Assembly (NCBI RefSeq): GCF_003853705.1
Contig: NZ_QTQI01000019.1
Location: 62,001-126,000, forward strand
Origin: Burkholderia sp. Bp8992
Lineage (GTDB): Bacteria > Pseudomonadota > Gammaproteobacteria > Burkholderiales > Burkholderiaceae
Reading direction: 5' to 3'
DNA: 64,000 bases
Shown here: piece by piece, positions 1 through 8,849 of the stretch
Layout of the letters: every line of letters begins with the position of its first letter
Position numbering within the stretch: position 1 is the stretch's first letter
Made by a program: the position numbers and the translations under genes
The notes under the pieces: generated by a model
The model's database searches: none
What the model saw: only the letters and a program-made list of their open reading frames with translations
What the model was told of the DNA's origin: nothing

Positions 1-1
1 C

Positions 2-604
2 CTCACCGAGCGCCCACGTGATCACCGATCCTCGAGATCGACAGGCATCGCCACGCTCGGCGCCCTCGTGTTGGAGCAATTGCATTCCGACGAAGCCGCG
101 GCCGAAACGCTGCTCGCCGTGATTACGCGAGCCGACAGCGATGGCGCTCCTCCCGCGCAAACGTACCTGACGGAAATCGGCCTCTATCTCGCTGTGCTCC
201 TGACGGGTGCCATGCAACATAGCATCCGGTTCGCGTTCGATTACGCGGCGACTCGGCAAGCGTTCCGAAAGCCGTTGTCAAACCATCAACTCGTCGCGGC
301 GCGATTGTCCGACATGCTGATCGCCACCCATGGCAGCCACCTGTTTTTGCAGGCTGTCAGTACGGCTCGCCCGTCGGCGCCGGTCTCGCTGGTCCGTCAG
401 TTACTGCGACACGTCGCGGCGGAGTCTGTCAGCGTCAGTCGCGAATTCGTGCAGCTTTGCGGCGGCCATGGTTATGTCGAAGGTCTCCCGCCGGCAGCCC
501 GCTTCCAGACGGGCCACTGGCTTGCCTTCCTGCTGCAGCGCATCGACACAGCACTCGGCTGGCTCGCGGAGCCGCGGGTCGCGAATGAGGAGGTCGACGG
601 ATGA
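2..604 (+). CDS. Acyl-CoA dehydrogenase, C-terminal part (cut by window edge)
   Basis: The reading frame is open from the first bases of the window, so this is the 3' part of a longer gene. What remains matches the C-terminal helical domain of flavin acyl-CoA dehydrogenases: a helix ending in DYAATRQAFRKPLSNHQ, where the family has DYAxxRxxFGxPL, followed by the CGGHGYVEG loop that corresponds to the family's LGGxGY FAD/dimer motif. Such enzymes desaturate acyl-CoA, or acyl carried on an ACP, with electrons passed to ETF. The stop codon overlaps the next start codon (ATGA), so the gene is translationally coupled to the GNAT and KAS III-like genes. In that context it probably tailors an acyl intermediate of a specialised product rather than serving beta-oxidation; that role is inferred. 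Confidence 0.85.
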   Translation, partial: LTERPRDHRSSRSTGIATLGALVLEQLHSDEAAAETLLAVITRADSDGAPPAQTYLTEIGLYLAVLLTGAMQHSIRFAFDYAATRQAFRKPLSNHQLVAARLSDMLIATHGSHLFLQAVSTARPSAPVSLVRQLLRHVAAESVSVSREFVQLCGGHGYVEGLPPAARFQTGHWLAFLLQRIDTALGWLAEPRVANEEVDG

Positions 605-1194
605 GTGGTTGCGCCCCTACGGATGGCACGCTTCAGCCCTCGGTGGACAATGCTGCAACGCATGTAACGTCCGCCACGTGCTGGTTACGCGAACCAGGGC
701 CGAATGACATCGACGACATCGTCGCGTGGCTCGCGCAGCCGACCATCAGTCGGTGGTTCGACTTCGGGCTCGGCCGCCAAGCCCTGCCCGCATTGGCGGT
801 ACAAGCGATGGTCTATAGCAGACAGCATCGAATACGCGTGTTCGGTTCGGCTGGCTATCCGGTGCCGAGCGGTGTGGTCGCCGTTAGTGATGTCACGCAT
901 CGCTTCGCGACGGGCTCATTCTGGATCCTTCGCGACCGGTTGCGGCCCGCCTGCGTCAATATGGCTTACAACGCCGCCACGCACCTCCTTCATGAAGCGT
1001 TCGTCCGTGACCGGCTGCGGTGCATCACTGCATGGGCTGTCGACTGCAATGTTCCGTCGCAACGTCTGCTCGCGCGGTTGGGTTTTCGTCTGATCGGACT
1101 GCAACGAGACTGTCATCTCGTCGATGGCACGCGCGTCGGGCGGCTCCTTTACGACCTGCTGCCCGAGGACCTCGCACTACCACGCGCACCATGA
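601..1194 (+). CDS. GNAT-fold acyltransferase
   Basis: A 197-residue protein with the pattern of RimJ/RimL-type GNAT acetyltransferases: an N-terminal strand region (LREPGPNDIDDIVAWL), a central helix (NMAYNAATHLLHEAF) and the C-terminal NVPSQRLLARLGFRLIG segment, where the family has N..S..l.eklGF. These enzymes transfer an acyl group from a CoA or ACP thioester to an amine or hydroxyl. The start ATG overlaps the upstream acyl-CoA dehydrogenase stop and its own stop overlaps the next ATG, so it sits in the middle of a tightly coupled operon. A role in loading or offloading an acyl chain made by the KAS III-like pair is inference; the acceptor cannot be read from sequence. Confidence 0.8.
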   Translation: MSGCAPTDGTLQPSVDNAATHVTSATCWLREPGPNDIDDIVAWLAQPTISRWFDFGLGRQALPALAVQAMVYSRQHRIRVFGSAGYPVPSGVVAVSDVTHRFATGSFWILRDRLRPACVNMAYNAATHLLHEAFVRDRLRCITAWAVDCNVPSQRLLARLGFRLIGLQRDCHLVDGTRVGRLLYDLLPEDLALPRAP

Positions 1195-2231
1195 ATACAC
1201 CCGTGATCACGGCACTTGCCAGCTATGTGCCGCGCACAGTCGCGGTACATCGTGAGTGCGGAATCGAGCCGACGCTCGGTGCTCCGATTCGGTCCGGTTG
1301 GCACGCCTGGGTCGCGTCGTGGAAAGCAGATTACGCCCCCCACCCCACAAAGAAAGCGGCTGCAGCCAGAAGCGCTGCAGTCAACGCACCGCCGGACGAA
1401 TTTCATTGTGTGCCAGTTGAGCGCGATACCGATCTATCCGGGCTCGCCGCGAAAGTGGCGCAGACAATATGTGCGGGGCGGCCAGTCGACGCAGCGCCGA
1501 TCGATATTGCAATGTTCTGTCACAGTAGCCTCAACGAGCATGTGTCCACAACGACCGCTGGACGCTTGCGCGCAGTAATCGGCACGCCCTGCTTCCCGTT
1601 CTCCGTCTCCCAACAGCAGGGGGCCTCCACGTTCACGGCGCTGCAGCTGGCGAGTGATCTGCTGATTGCGGAACCCGAAATCCACACCATCTTGATCGTC
1701 GCTGCAGAAAAGTGGTGTCCGCCGTTCTCGCGATGGACGGATCAGGGAATCGTGCAGGGCGACGCAGCCGGTGCCATCCTGGTGGAACGCACCAGACCCA
1801 CGTCTTGCGGACTGGTGGTGATCGACGCACGCGCCAGCCGCCTCCACCGGTTCGCGACACCCGCCCCACTCTCAAGCCTAGATATCCGCACAGATTGGGT
1901 TCCGGCGCTGCAATCGACGATCGACGCGATACTGCGCCGGCACGAGCTTCAACCGAACGACATTGGCACCGTCGTAGGAGCACGAATAGATCGGCAACTT
2001 GATGAAGCTATTTGCCGACATCTCAGTCGCCGCGTCATTGAATTTTCCGACCGCCACCGCGCCCATCTAGGCGCAGCCGAACCTATCGTGCGGCTCGCCG
2101 ATGCACTCCAATCTCACGGCCTGTCAGTGTGCGATCGAATCCTGATGTGGGGCATCGGCCTGGGCGGCTTCGCCGGTTGCGCACTGTTCGAATCGCATGG
2201 CAGGCCGCTCTTATATCTCAATCCGCCATGA
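1191..2231 (+). CDS. KAS III-like protein lacking catalytic Cys and His (partner subunit?)
   Basis: A 346-residue thiolase-fold protein related to 3-oxoacyl-ACP synthase III (FabH). The start at 1191 was chosen because this ATG overlaps the GNAT stop; the frame stays open further upstream but there overlaps the GNAT gene. At the nucleophile position, where the family has a Cys (as QQHCAS in the next gene), this protein reads QQQGAS with Gly at about residue 144. The later His position reads GARIDRQ rather than SHLD. The C-terminal glycine-rich IGLGGFAG turn is kept. It therefore should not form an acyl-enzyme. Non-catalytic KAS partners are known in PqsB of PqsBC and in chain-length factors. 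Pairing with the next gene product is inferred from coupling and similarity of fold. Confidence 0.82.
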   Translation: MNTPVITALASYVPRTVAVHRECGIEPTLGAPIRSGWHAWVASWKADYAPHPTKKAAAARSAAVNAPPDEFHCVPVERDTDLSGLAAKVAQTICAGRPVDAAPIDIAMFCHSSLNEHVSTTTAGRLRAVIGTPCFPFSVSQQQGASTFTALQLASDLLIAEPEIHTILIVAAEKWCPPFSRWTDQGIVQGDAAGAILVERTRPTSCGLVVIDARASRLHRFATPAPLSSLDIRTDWVPALQSTIDAILRRHELQPNDIGTVVGARIDRQLDEAICRHLSRRVIEFSDRHRAHLGAAEPIVRLADALQSHGLSVCDRILMWGIGLGGFAGCALFESHGRPLLYLNPP

Positions 2232-3154
2232 GCGCCTCTATCGGGATCGTCCATACCGCTTACTATCTGCCTGAGCCAGCCGTGGACGTCCGCAGCTGGG
2301 CGCAACAAACGAAGCAGTCCGCCGAGACCGTCAAATCCCTCGAAAATGCTGGGGTGCGCTTGTTCTATGACGCGCGGGGACAGACCGCGCTTTCGCTCGC
2401 CGCGAACGCCATCCAATCGCTCGTTCGTGCGACCCAACTTGCTCCCGACACGATCGACTTTCTCGTCTACGTTCATACGCTTCAGGGGAGCGTCGCCCCA
2501 CCACCGCTATCCTTGCCGCACCTGCTATGCGAACACTTTGGTTTCGAGCAGGCGGATGCATTCTCGTTTGCACAACAGCACTGCGCCTCATCACTGGGCG
2601 CGCTACGGATCATTCGCGCGATGTTTATCGCCCGTCCGGCCATCAACCGCGGTCTGCTGGTCGGCGCGGACGTCATGCCCCTCGCAAGCGACCGGTTGAT
2701 AGCCGGGGCCGGATTGCTCAGCGACGGCGCGTGTGCCGTGCTCGTCGAACGCAATGCCTCGATCAATCGATTGGTCTCGTTGGCCTTTCACGCGAGTGGA
2801 GAAGGTTGGCGCGGCACACTGGGAGAAGATGAATCGCGTTTCGCAGCTCAGTACTTCTTGGCGGCCCGTCGACTCGCGACGCAAACGAGCGCTGTGGCGA
2901 ATGTGCCCCTAGCCGAGATTCGGCGCATCTTGCCTTCCCACCTTGATCTGCCAACCTGGCGTCGAACTGTCGCATCGCTTGGTCTTCCACCACGATGCCT
3001 GTTTACTGACAACTTTGCTCGCGTCGCACATGTGACGGTCAGCGATCCATTCATCAATCTCGTCGACTGCGATGATCTGGTTTCCGGTAAGCCTTTCCTG
3101 CTATGCGCCCGCGGAGTGGGAGGATTTTCCGCGGCGGCACTCTTCGTTCGCTAA
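2228..3154 (+). CDS. KAS III-like condensing enzyme (3-oxoacyl-ACP synthase III family)
   Basis: A 308-residue FabH-family protein coupled by ATGA overlap to the preceding inactive paralogue. The nucleophile is visible as Cys in QQHCASSLGAL (about residue 119), a His in LPSHLDL (about residue 238), and an Asn-containing TDNFARVAHVTVSD segment (about 262), followed by the CARGVGGFSA C-terminal glycine turn. It is expected to catalyse decarboxylative Claisen condensation or acyl transfer from a thioester. It is the last gene of the operon; luxR follows after a 341-bp gap. The active/inactive pair order (inactive first, active second) is the same as in pqsB-pqsC, but sequence resemblance is only at fold and motif level and the product is unknown. 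Confidence 0.85.
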   Translation: MSASIGIVHTAYYLPEPAVDVRSWAQQTKQSAETVKSLENAGVRLFYDARGQTALSLAANAIQSLVRATQLAPDTIDFLVYVHTLQGSVAPPPLSLPHLLCEHFGFEQADAFSFAQQHCASSLGALRIIRAMFIARPAINRGLLVGADVMPLASDRLIAGAGLLSDGACAVLVERNASINRLVSLAFHASGEGWRGTLGEDESRFAAQYFLAARRLATQTSAVANVPLAEIRRILPSHLDLPTWRRTVASLGLPPRCLFTDNFARVAHVTVSDPFINLVDCDDLVSGKPFLLCARGVGGFSAAALFVR

Positions 3155-3432
3155 TACGATCGTTGAATTCCGGAAATTTTGCCGATGGCGCGGCACACGA
3201 TCGCCAAATATGTCGCAATATCGCTCCTGTTCCGGACAGCGGTCTTTAAAAATTAAACCCTGCATTAAATTATTACAATCTATTGGACGTTCCGATCCCA
3301 ACCATTAGACTTTAAATTTGCTATGCGCCCACCGTCTATCTCGACGTAACCTCCGACGCCCGCCCACCGCATAGCGGGTGCACGGGCAATCAGCGCCCCA
3401 CTACCATACCAATTTCCGGAGTCGCTGACCCT

Positions 3433-3455
3433 GTGCTGGCGCCCTGATCCAGCAC
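3433..3455. promoter_or_regulatory. Inverted repeat upstream of luxR
   Basis: Perfect 7-bp arms GTGCTGG and CCAGCAC separated by 9 bases lie about 40 bp before the luxR start. This could be an operator (the inner CTGG/CCAG dyad loosely resembles LuxR-type sites) or a leader hairpin. There is no T-run, so it is not an intrinsic terminator for the KAS operon. The rest of the 3155-3495 gap is AT-richer than its surroundings and contains no supported gene. Confidence 0.35.
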
Positions 3456-3495
3456 TCCTCTTGAATGCCACTAGGCAATAAGCGAGGTAGAAGTC

Positions 3496-4278
3496 ATGAG
3501 AACGCGATTTCGGCATCGTACAAGCAAAAAAACGTCCAAGCCACCACCATGGAATGTCACATTAGCCACGCGAATGGCACCAATCCTGTCTCTCTTTACC
3601 GATGCAACGGATATTTCTTCGCTTTCCGACTTGCTTGGCAATGCGGTGCTTCCATTGGGGTTTCCATGTTACGCCGTCACGCGGATCGCCCTAACATGCA
3701 TCCGCTCCAGACCCAGCATCTCAATGGAGGCAATTTGCTCACATTATCCCAACAATTGGGTGCAGCACTATCTACAGCACAACTATGGCGTCGTCGATCC
3801 GGTACATCGAGCGGCTTTTACCTCCTCCGGACCTTATCGCTGGGGTGACATTGCCGATCTGAACCAAAATGAGCGGCATGTACTTGTGGAAGCATGCGAC
3901 GCCGGACTCAAAAACGGGCTGAGCATTCCAATTCGTGAGGTCGGGGGCAGTGTTTTGCTCATCAATCTGTCAGGACCGTCATCCCGTATCAATGCAGGGA
4001 CGAGCCGGCAGCTCGCGAGCGTAATCAGCAATCTATTTCGCTTGGAGCTGGATCGGTTCGCTCCTCCCCATCCAAAGGCATTGGTTGAGCTTTCTCCACG
4101 CCAGCGCCAATGTCTTTCGTGGGTCGCGCAAGGTAAAACATCGTCGGATATCTGCATGATTCTCGAAATATCCCGCCATACCGTCGAATATCATATCGCT
4201 GAAGCAATGAAGGTTCTGAACGTGAATAGCAGAATAGCAGCCGCCGTCATTGCCTCCAATTACGGCCTACTTGATTAG
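3496..4278 (+). CDS. LuxR-family acyl-homoserine-lactone receptor/regulator
   Basis: A 260-residue regulator with both domains of the quorum-sensing LuxR family. The N-terminal autoinducer-binding domain shows the signature W..Y...N...VDPV..A spacing, a later WGD and GLKNGLSIPI. The C-terminal helix-turn-helix runs from LSPRQRQCLSWVAQGKTSSD through ISRHTVEYHI. One usually conserved acidic residue in the LSPRE motif is Gln here. The ATG at 3496 has AGCGAGG upstream. It is tandem with the luxI gene and downstream of the acyl-CoA dehydrogenase/GNAT/KAS III-like operon, so it probably senses the signal made by the adjacent synthase and controls that operon. The signal chain length cannot be predicted from sequence. 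Confidence 0.93.
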   Translation: MRTRFRHRTSKKTSKPPPWNVTLATRMAPILSLFTDATDISSLSDLLGNAVLPLGFPCYAVTRIALTCIRSRPSISMEAICSHYPNNWVQHYLQHNYGVVDPVHRAAFTSSGPYRWGDIADLNQNERHVLVEACDAGLKNGLSIPIREVGGSVLLINLSGPSSRINAGTSRQLASVISNLFRLELDRFAPPHPKALVELSPRQRQCLSWVAQGKTSSDICMILEISRHTVEYHIAEAMKVLNVNSRIAAAVIASNYGLLD

Positions 4279-4314
4279 ATCTCTTATTTTCATTCAAAGC
4301 TTTCCGTGTGTAAG

Positions 4315-4333
4315 CGCGCCGCCGGCGTGTTTT
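4315..4333 (+). terminator. Intrinsic terminator after luxR
   Basis: CGCGCC, a three-base loop GCC and GGCGTG (one G-T pair) are followed directly by TTTT, about 37 bp past the luxR stop. This suggests that luxR and luxI are transcribed separately. Confidence 0.6.
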
Positions 4334-4446
4334 AACCATACCCCACGCCTCTCGAATCCCATATATTGATAATTCCTGACTAGCCAGAGATCTTCAATCT
4401 CGAACGGATAATGCGCGGCCAATATTCATTTTCGCCACCCTCCCTA

Positions 4447-4460
4447 CCTAACTAGTTCCG
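4447..4460. promoter_or_regulatory. Candidate lux-box-like dyad upstream of luxI
   Basis: The core AACTAGTT is a perfect 8-bp palindrome, flanked by CC and CG so that part of a longer dyad is kept. It lies about 56 bp before the luxI start, a usual place for a LuxR-type binding site. The match to known lux boxes is partial, so this is only a candidate. Confidence 0.3.
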
Positions 4461-4515
4461 GTTGTTGCTTCCACTTGATACGGTGGCGCCCATCGATAAA
4501 CGATGGAGAACGCAA

Positions 4516-5166
4516 ATGCCACTCATTATCGCGGGTAGGTTGTGCGACTTGCCGCTTGAACTTCGTGATGGACTCGGTGCGTTCCGGTACGACGTGTTCG
4601 TGCGCCGCCTCGGCTGGACGCTCCCCGATGTTAAGGAAAATGAAACCATGGAATGGGATCACTTCGATGGCGAAAACACCATTCAGGTTGTTGAACTCAC
4701 TTCCGAAGGACAGATATGTGGTTGCGCACGTCTGATGCCAACTACCGCCCCGTACCTGCTCCGAGAACTACTTCTTCGTTCGTCGGAACTCGATTTTCCC
4801 TCCTCACCGACCGTATGGGAGCTATCGCGGTTCGCCGGTTCGGGCATGCAACTGTTTCCCTATGTCATGGCCGTCGCGGCGTCCCTCGGCGCGATCCGCA
4901 TCATTGGTGTCGTCACCCAGGCAATCGCACGACTGTATCGCCGCTTTGGCCTCGATCTTCAGTACGTGGGACCTCATCCGGAGACTGCTACCTCTCCGTT
5001 CGTGGCCTGTGCCATTGATCTCACGGCCGTCGCGTTCGCCAACCTTGGAACCGACCTCGAGAGCCTCCGATCATCAATCACGTGGCATCGATCGCTCACG
5101 TCGAACGTTCCTGGCTCGCCGAGGACCGTGCCACGCGTTGCTCATTGCACGGCAGACGTGCAATAG
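4516..5166 (+). CDS. LuxI-family acyl-homoserine-lactone synthase
   Basis: A 216-residue autoinducer synthase. Conserved LuxI residues are visible: R-F-W spacing in GAFRYDVFVRRLGW, the Asp pair in EWDHFD, Arg in CARLMPTTAPYLL, and the Glu/Arg pair in WELSRFA. The enzyme makes an N-acyl-homoserine lactone from S-adenosylmethionine and an acyl carrier thioester in the cytoplasm. The ATG at 4516 has GGAG 7 bases upstream; a farther in-frame start lacks a ribosome site. It lies just after luxR and a terminator. Given the KAS III-like and acyl-CoA dehydrogenase genes next door, the acyl donor could be unusual, but that is speculation. Confidence 0.93.
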   Translation: MPLIIAGRLCDLPLELRDGLGAFRYDVFVRRLGWTLPDVKENETMEWDHFDGENTIQVVELTSEGQICGCARLMPTTAPYLLRELLLRSSELDFPSSPTVWELSRFAGSGMQLFPYVMAVAASLGAIRIIGVVTQAIARLYRRFGLDLQYVGPHPETATSPFVACAIDLTAVAFANLGTDLESLRSSITWHRSLTSNVPGSPRTVPRVAHCTADVQ

Positions 5167-5231
5167 ATCCCGCCCCGGCCGGGACCGTCGCGCTCCGCGG
5201 GAATTGGTGCGCTCGACTTCCAAGACCACAA

Positions 5232-5798
5232 TTAGGATGGGGATCGCCGGCGGTGATGCCGGTTATCCGCGTCCTTTACCCAATCCGGCCGGATGGCGGA
5301 CGCATAGGCCTGACCTGTGCGCGAACCTTCGCCGCTTGCCTGTGCGCGCAGTCCGAGACGTTCGTCAATTGCATGGGCGATAGTCGAAGATTTTGGCAGG
5401 CGACCGTCATCGCAGTCGGCCCAAAACACATGCATTGCATCAAACAACACCGACAGGATCGCGGTCAGGTAAGGCAGCCGAACGATCACACCGCCTCCAA
5501 TTGAACCGCCGTCAACTGGACCGTGGGGCTCGCTTGACACGTCGGCCGGCATATCGATCCGTAGCGCATCGAGTTCACGCTGCAATCGCTCTTCAACGCA
5601 ATAGTGCGCGGTCGCCGAGTTCGCCAGAGCCTTGCCAAGCTCACTCAGCTTCTCGTCCTTCAGTTGAATACATCTTGTGAGACGACGAATCTGCGCTTCG
5701 GCGCGTTGCAAACGAATCTTCAAAGCCTCGCAATCGCAGGCCGGCGCCAAGCATGCGTTTGAATCAATAGATCGCCAAACACTATCGCGTTGCTCCAT
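5232..5798 (-). CDS. Hypothetical protein with a coiled-coil segment
   Basis: A 188-residue protein of unknown function, convergent with luxI. The start at 5798 was chosen because GAGG lies about 8 bases before this ATG; a start 20 codons further upstream is possible. Residues ~20-80 form a charged heptad-like stretch (EALKIRLQRAEAQIRRLTRCIQLKDEKLSELGKAL), likely a coiled coil that would make dimers. The C-terminal part (PYLTAILSVLFDAMHVFWADCD... then IRPDWVKDADNRHHRRR) resembles in style Burkholderia hypothetical proteins of accessory regions. No catalytic motif is visible. Confidence 0.6.
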   Translation of the reverse strand: MEQRDSVWRSIDSNACLAPACDCEALKIRLQRAEAQIRRLTRCIQLKDEKLSELGKALANSATAHYCVEERLQRELDALRIDMPADVSSEPHGPVDGGSIGGGVIVRLPYLTAILSVLFDAMHVFWADCDDGRLPKSSTIAHAIDERLGLRAQASGEGSRTGQAYASAIRPDWVKDADNRHHRRRSPS

Positions 5799-5862
5799 AG
5801 CAGACCTCGCCTCGAACGTGGCGATATGTAATCCACACACCACGAGAAATCGGACCACCGAT

Positions 5863-5905
5863 GCACCGATCTGACCGGACCGGCCGAAATCGGTGCGTCT
5901 TTTTT
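5863..5905 (+). terminator. Plus-strand intrinsic terminator without an obvious plus-strand gene
   Basis: GCACCGAT and ATCGGTGC form an 8-bp stem around an 18-base GC-rich loop, followed within a few bases by TTTTTT. It points rightward, but the gene just left of it is on the minus strand. It could end luxI read-through that is antisense to that gene, or a small RNA. Confidence 0.55.
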
Positions 5906-6481
5906 CGTTCCTTCAGGCAGCAGTGTCAACTGCGAAGATTGGGGGGACACCAATCAGCAATCAGCGCGTCTGCCTAGTTTGAGCTCTATCAAAAACACGA
6001 AACATCGAACCACAACATCGGCGCAGACTTGGTCTGTCAGTTGCACGAGATCACGCGCATCCTCAAAAAAATAACGCGGCTTGTCTGAAGTTTTGCGCTT
6101 TGGTTTACCTTCTCGATCACAAAATAGATATCCTCATTGTGCCGCCAACGCAATCCAATATCGAAGCCCCGTGCCCTGGCGGATCAGAGCGGTTGACTGT
6201 ACGTGGTGCTCGACGTGCAACCACCCGCCAATTCGCTGATGATCGACGGCAATTTGCATACCCAAACGCCATAGTCCGATGTACGGCTTCGATTCACAAC
6301 CAAATTCGCGGCCTCGGAGGTGATAAATGATCGACTCCTGGTCCAAACGATGAGAGAATTGTGCAATCGTTCTGATTGGACTGCCAACAATGGCATGCCG
6401 CAGACATGATGCGTCGCGCCGAATTGGACGCCTCGAAGCGACCATTTCAATACTGTTTCTTTTAACCACGTGGAGTGAAGA
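5906..6481. other. Non-coding stretch before the H-NS gene
   Basis: About 575 bp, AT-richer than the window average. Short open frames here show no recognisable protein features or ribosome sites. It should hold the promoter of the H-NS-like gene, but no single promoter stands out by eye. Confidence 0.5.
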
Positions 6482-6775
6482 ATGGCCACCTATCAAGAGT
6501 TGAAAGCCAAGGCTGATGCACTGCTCGTGCAGGCGGAAGAAGCTCGGCAGGCCGAACTAGAGACCGTGCTCGAAGAAGTTCGCGCCCGTATTCAAGAGTA
6601 TGGTCTCACGCCGGAACAGGTCTTCGGCCGTAAGCGCACACGTAGCGCGAATGGTAGCCAGCCCGCGACGCCGAAGTATCAGGATCCGAAAACCGGCAAG
6701 ACGTGGAGCGGGCGTGGCCGCGAACCGTCATGGATCAAGGGTAAGAAACGTGATCGCTTCTTGATCGCTGAATGA
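6482..6775 (+). CDS. H-NS-family nucleoid protein / xenogeneic silencer
   Basis: A 97-residue H-NS-type protein. Residues 1-45 form an alpha-helical coiled-coil oligomerisation region rich in Glu and Ala. Residues ~60-97 are the DNA-binding domain, with YQDPKTGKTWSGRGREPSW, the family's TWxGRGRxPxW motif inserting into the minor groove of AT-rich DNA. The ATG has GGAG a few bases upstream. Such proteins repress horizontally acquired genes and affect mobility and virulence. Its position between a quorum-sensing island and an IS element suggests it may have come with, or be recruited to control, this accessory DNA. Confidence 0.9.
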   Translation: MATYQELKAKADALLVQAEEARQAELETVLEEVRARIQEYGLTPEQVFGRKRTRSANGSQPATPKYQDPKTGKTWSGRGREPSWIKGKKRDRFLIAE

Positions 6776-6816
6776 TCACCGCAGCGTAGCGATCGGTAGC
6801 CCTACGGACACTCTCT

Positions 6817-6843
6817 GGGCTTGCAGTTTCACGCTGCAGGCCC
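6817..6843 (+). terminator. Hairpin after the H-NS gene
   Basis: A 10-bp stem (GGGCTTGCAG / CTGCAGGCCC with one G-T pair) with a 7-base loop lies 41 bp after the stop. There is no T-run, so it may act as a weak terminator or an RNA-stabilising hairpin. Confidence 0.4.
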
Positions 6844-7112
6844 ATTGAATCTGTATCAAGCCACGCCGGCCCAAGCGATTCAGATCCGCCTTAGCTGCCC
6901 CGATCTTGGAGACACTCCGCGCTCCTTTGGAATCCGTGCCGTTCGTCTCCGCGGCGACTAAATTTCACACATAGCGGTGATACCGCCAGATGTCGATGAA
7001 TTCGGCCTGCATTGCATCAGGATCAAACGACATACCGACGACACAGCCTGTAGTGGTCTAATGAATCCGGACACTGATTTAGGCGAGAATGGTCGCCATG
7101 AAGAGGTGTCTG

Positions 7113-8275
<1,163 letters not shown>

Positions 8276-8436
8276 CCACTACAAGAAGACGCCAATCGCT
8301 CGAGCTGGGTGGCGGTGGGCTCCTGGTGACGTGCTATCGCATCAACCAGAAAGAAAAAGCGACGGGACAGATCGGATGTCGAGGGGCGGCGAAATCGCGC
8401 CGTCAGCGGATCGGGAATTGCACTAGGACCGGCCAT

Positions 8437-8849
8437 CTTTTCTCCGTTTGCTTAAAAAGAGCCGGCACCCAAACGAAATACTAGATATAGTGTCGACCAG
8501 GCTGATTCACCCCAAGTGTAGTGCCATTTTTACGTAACACCAATCCAACTAGACACGAGCATCAGTCTTTTTTGTAACAAGTCCACACGCAATCGTTTGC
8601 GCGTGGTAGCAAGTGTTTTTTTGTGCGGAGCAGCACCGGAAGCTTCCATGTCCTGATTGATCTTTGCTTCACCGAGCGAACAAAAATCCAGTCCATTTGC
8701 GGAACAGGGGCTAAACGTCAGTGAGGCGAATAAGCTGGGATCGGAATAAAAATGAGGCCGCTGACGATGTCCGACAAGCTGAACAGGATGGCACCGAGCA
8801 TAGCGGTAGATCCCAAGACATTCCCGGCGCGAAGATAGCGATCTCGCCA
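8437..8849. other. Non-coding stretch right of the IS element
   Basis: About 410 bp, AT-rich. It contains an imperfect hairpin (CACACGCAA / TTGCGCGTG, 8584-8605) with a T7 run ten bases later, which is too far for a good terminator. No supported gene was seen. Confidence 0.4.

Noticed and set aside
3496-5166. Naming the luxR/luxI pair after a known Burkholderia system (cep, cci, bta, bvi)
   Set aside because: Family membership is clear but the specific orthologue cannot be decided without alignment.
5906-6481. 120-codon minus-strand frame overlapping the H-NS start
   Set aside because: No family pattern or ribosome site, and it overlaps the H-NS ribosome site.
8584-8622. Possible terminator with T7 run
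   Set aside because: The stem has a mismatch and the T-run starts ten bases after it, too far for intrinsic termination.
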